A stretch of 7,031 bases of DNA from Dehalococcoidia bacterium. GTDB lineage: Bacteria; Chloroflexota; Dehalococcoidia; SAR202; UBA11138. A model generated the notes under the pieces. That model was not told the DNA's origin. It ran no database searches and saw only the letters and a program-made list of their open reading frames with translations. Positions 4,817 through 7,031 of this stretch are shown in pieces. The stretch lies in contig JAAXHZ010000391.1 of assembly GCA_012270625.1 (NCBI GenBank), positions 1 through 7,031 of the forward strand, read 5' to 3'. The number at the start of each line of letters is the position of its first letter. Positions within the stretch are counted from its first letter, which is position 1. Position numbers and translations under genes: made by a program.

Positions 4817-6307
4817 ATGACTCAAGCCTCCACGATACTCCAGCGGTCCAGGACTAAGATCGTCGCCACACTTGGGCCAGCGTCGAACTCGTACGACACG
4901 ATCCGCAATCTGGTGAACGCGGGCCTGTCGGTCGCTAGGCTGAATCTGTCTCACAATACCCTTGATGAGCACGAGCGCGTTTTTCAGAACGTTCGCAAAG
5001 TCTCAGAGGACCTCGAAATCCCGGTGGGGATCATGGTTGATATTCCTGGCCCCAAGTACAGAACAGGCCCCCAGTCTCCAGGAGAATTCTACTTGGAGCC
5101 TGGAGACAGGATAGCGCTCACCAGTCGGGACGTAATCGGCAGTCAGGAGATTCTCGGAGTGTCTCCGCCAGGCGTACACAATGACGCCACGATTGGCGGA
5201 AGCATTCTTCTTGATGACGGAGCTATCGAGCTGCGCGTCTTGGCCATTGAACCCGAATCTATGGACGTTGCCTGCGAGACTGTGAGAGGCAACAGGATGA
5301 CGGAGGGAAAGGGCGTGATCACGCCAGGTCGCGCTCCGTCACTGCCGTTCTTGGACGATAGGGCCAAAGATGGCCTTGAGTTTGCCGCAAAGTCCGGCGC
5401 GGACTTCGTCGCGCTTTCCAACGTCACTAGGTCTGAAGACATCGACCAGGCGCGGGATATGATATCCGATTATGGCAGTGAGTCGTTCATAATCTCCAAG
5501 ATCGAGACCGAAGAGGCTGCGGTCGCCAACTTCGACGATATCCTCGAAGTCAGCGATGGAATCATGGTCGCGAGGGGAGACCTCGGAGTTGCGATAGACG
5601 CCGAGTCGGTGCCCATAATGCAGGAGCAGATGATTGAGAAGTGCAACCACGCTGGAAAGCCTGTAATCACCGCGACACAGATGCTGGAGTCCATGATAAA
5701 GTCGGCAAGCCCGACCAGGGCCGAGGTCAACGATGTGTCCAACGCGGTGCGCCAGGGTACCGACGCCGTGATGCTCTCCGGTGAGACCGCGGTCGGCGAT
5801 AATCCGGTGCTCGTTGTAGAGACTATGAACAAAGTCGCCCTCGCGCGGGAAGCTGCGCTCGACTACGAGCGGATGCTCGAAGAGCGCTCCCGCGACATCC
5901 AGCCGCGGATTGACGACGGGATCAGCTACGGAGCGGCCCGTAACGCGGTCAGGTTGGGCGCATGTGGGATCATAGCCTTCACGGAATCGGGCAGCACCGC
6001 CCGTCGCGTATCACGATACAGGCCGGGGACGCCTATTCTCGCGCTGTCGCCTCACGAAAAGGTTCTCCGCACGCTGACCGTTAGTTGGGGTGTGAGCCCT
6101 GTCAAGGGACCTGACCTCACTACGGTATCCCATCTCCTCAACGTGTCAGAGGACCACGCCGTCTCGTCAGAGCTGGTTCCGGACGACGGCGGCAAGGTCG
6201 TCATCACTGCCGGGTTCCCATTTGGAACGGTTGGAAGCACCAACTTCCTCTACATCATGGATATTCCGCCGACGGCGGCACGACAGGAGGGCATCCAACC
6301 TTGCTGA
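4817..6307 (+). CDS. pyk: Pyruvate kinase
   Basis: This is the last step of glycolysis: phosphoenolpyruvate plus ADP gives pyruvate plus ATP. At 496 residues it is a normal bacterial length without the extra C-terminal PEP-utiliser-like domain of some Firmicutes enzymes. The barrel starts with RTKIVATLGPAS (12-23) and ARLNLSHN (40-47: Arg41, Asn43, Ser45); DIPGPKYRTG (75-84) opens the B domain. Active-site residues are present: Lys228 and Glu230 in ISKIE, Asp254 in ARGDLG, Thr286 in TATQMLESM, then PTRAEVNDVSNAV (299-311) and MLSGETA (319-325). The C-terminal domain is intact and ends at TGC-TGA. DIPGPK has Pro where Lys, Gln or Thr is usual. The start is ATG (4817), directly after an in-frame TAG, with only a weak GAG 8 bp upstream. 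Its last 7 bp overlap cysS. It is divergent from the zinc-ribbon gene. Confidence 0.95.
   Translation: MTQASTILQRSRTKIVATLGPASNSYDTIRNLVNAGLSVARLNLSHNTLDEHERVFQNVRKVSEDLEIPVGIMVDIPGPKYRTGPQSPGEFYLEPGDRIALTSRDVIGSQEILGVSPPGVHNDATIGGSILLDDGAIELRVLAIEPESMDVACETVRGNRMTEGKGVITPGRAPSLPFLDDRAKDGLEFAAKSGADFVALSNVTRSEDIDQARDMISDYGSESFIISKIETEEAAVANFDDILEVSDGIMVARGDLGVAIDAESVPIMQEQMIEKCNHAGKPVITATQMLESMIKSASPTRAEVNDVSNAVRQGTDAVMLSGETAVGDNPVLVVETMNKVALAREAALDYERMLEERSRDIQPRIDDGISYGAARNAVRLGACGIIAFTESGSTARRVSRYRPGTPILALSPHEKVLRTLTVSWGVSPVKGPDLTTVSHLLNVSEDHAVSSELVPDDGGKVVITAGFPFGTVGSTNFLYIMDIPPTAARQEGIQPC
6285..6290 (+). promoter_or_regulatory. Ribosome binding site deciding the cysS TTG start
   Basis: AGGAGG inside the end of pyk lies 10 bp before TTG at 6301-6303. 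It is the strongest Shine-Dalgarno in the window and supports TTG as the cysS start. The alternative in-frame ATG further in (6373) would remove the conserved N-terminal strand. Confidence 0.75.
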
Positions 6308-7031
6308 AGATATACAACACCATCGAAAAGAGCATGAGCGAAGTACAGCCGATCGAGGACGGCGTCGTAAAGATGTACACTTGTGGACCCACAGTGTATC
6401 GCGATGCTCATATCGGCAACCTCCGCTCATACCTGATGGCCGACTGGATCAGGCGAACGTTGACTGCCCAGGGCCTCGACGTTGTCCATATCAAGAACAT
6501 CACCGATGTCGGGCACATGCGCCAGGAGATGCTCGAACGCGGCGAAGACAAGATCATCGCCGCCGCGATCGAAGAAGGGAAAACGCCCGCCGAGATCGCC
6601 GAGTTCTACACTCTGAGATTCAGGGCAGACGAAGAGAAGCTCAGCATCCAGCCCGCCCACGAGTTCCCAAAGGCCACCGACCACATCGAGGAGATGCTGG
6701 AGATCGTCCAGAAGCTGGTCGACACTGGGTACGCCTACGAAGTTGATGGAAATGTGTACTTCGAGGTCTCCCGCTTCCCGGACTACGGCAAGCTGTCCGG
6801 GAATATCCACGAAGCCGAGCTGCTGGAGGCGGTGAGGGTGGATGCCGACCCTCTCAAGCGCGACCCGCGCGACTTCACACTCTGGAAGGCCGCGGAGCCG
6901 GGCAGGACGGTCAAATGGCCCAGCTCTTGGGGGGAGGGCTTTCCCGGCTGGCACATCGAGTGCTCTGCTATGTCCATCAAGTATCTCGGAGAGAAGTTCG
7001 ATATACACACCGGGGGAGTTGACAACATCTT
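6301..7031 (+). CDS. cysS: Cysteinyl-tRNA synthetase, 5' part (cut by window end)
   Basis: This class I aminoacyl-tRNA synthetase charges tRNA-Cys with cysteine in the cytosol. The first 243 residues are present and the gene runs out of the right edge. With TTG as start the protein begins (M)LKIYNT, exactly like the family. The zinc ligand Cys28 lies in MYTCGPTVY (25-33), followed by the HIGH-type motif HIGN (37-40). ITDVGH (from residue 62), YFEVSRFPDYGKLSG and WHIECSAM (second zinc ligand Cys221) follow. The remaining zinc ligands (PHHENE region), the KMSKS loop and the anticodon-binding end lie beyond the window. Its TTG overlaps the pyk end (TTGCTGA, 6301-6307), so it is translated from the pyk message, probably by coupling. 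No damage is visible. Confidence 0.96.
   Translation, partial: MLKIYNTIEKSMSEVQPIEDGVVKMYTCGPTVYRDAHIGNLRSYLMADWIRRTLTAQGLDVVHIKNITDVGHMRQEMLERGEDKIIAAAIEEGKTPAEIAEFYTLRFRADEEKLSIQPAHEFPKATDHIEEMLEIVQKLVDTGYAYEVDGNVYFEVSRFPDYGKLSGNIHEAELLEAVRVDADPLKRDPRDFTLWKAAEPGRTVKWPSSWGEGFPGWHIECSAMSIKYLGEKFDIHTGGVDNI

Noticed and set aside
6427..7008. 193-codon minus-strand ORF
   Set aside because: It is antisense to cysS, whose conserved motifs run through the whole stretch. A 174-codon plus-strand ORF at 6222-6746 is likewise an out-of-frame shadow of pyk and cysS.

Overview
The window is ordinary bacterial chromosome with one unusual gene in it. It holds six protein genes (one cut by the right edge) and two tRNA-Ser genes, with short gaps and GC-rich coding sequence. 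PyrD is of the membrane, quinone-linked class 2 type, so the host probably has a respiratory quinone pool. TTG starts are common. The gene set and protein style recall Chloroflexota (Dehalococcoidia/SAR202-like), but this is a weak impression, not a classification.

Layout. Bases 1-156 show no supportable gene. Two tandem class II serine tRNAs follow on the minus strand (GGA at 157-249, CGA at 317-406), behind a promoter with a perfect TATAAT. Four more minus-strand genes follow. In transcription order they are a coiled-coil/C4 zinc-ribbon protein (4611-3907), a serine-recombinase-like protein (3885-2527), a class 2 dihydroorotate dehydrogenase, pyrD (2351-1263), and a HAD-IIB phosphatase (1258-479). 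The zinc-ribbon and recombinase-like genes are 21 bp apart and probably cotranscribed. PyrD and the HAD gene are 4 bp apart and form a second unit behind a 175-bp leader. On the plus strand, diverging from the zinc-ribbon gene, are pyruvate kinase (pyk, 4817-6307) and cysteinyl-tRNA synthetase (cysS, from 6301), which overlap by 7 bp.

The two points most worth attention are these. (1) The recombinase-like protein keeps its full DNA-binding recombinase domain and zinc ribbon, but its N-terminal resolvase domain has lost the catalytic serine and most catalytic arginines while the frame stays open. It looks like a domesticated, catalytically dead DNA-binding protein paired with a zinc-ribbon partner. 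(2) The leader before pyrD holds a good promoter, an 11-bp hairpin at the predicted 5' end of the mRNA, two small upstream ORFs that both end across the pyrD TTG start, and an 8-bp direct repeat flanking that start. This suggests translational or attenuation-type control of pyrimidine synthesis. No phage, IS element, CRISPR array or defence cassette is visible.
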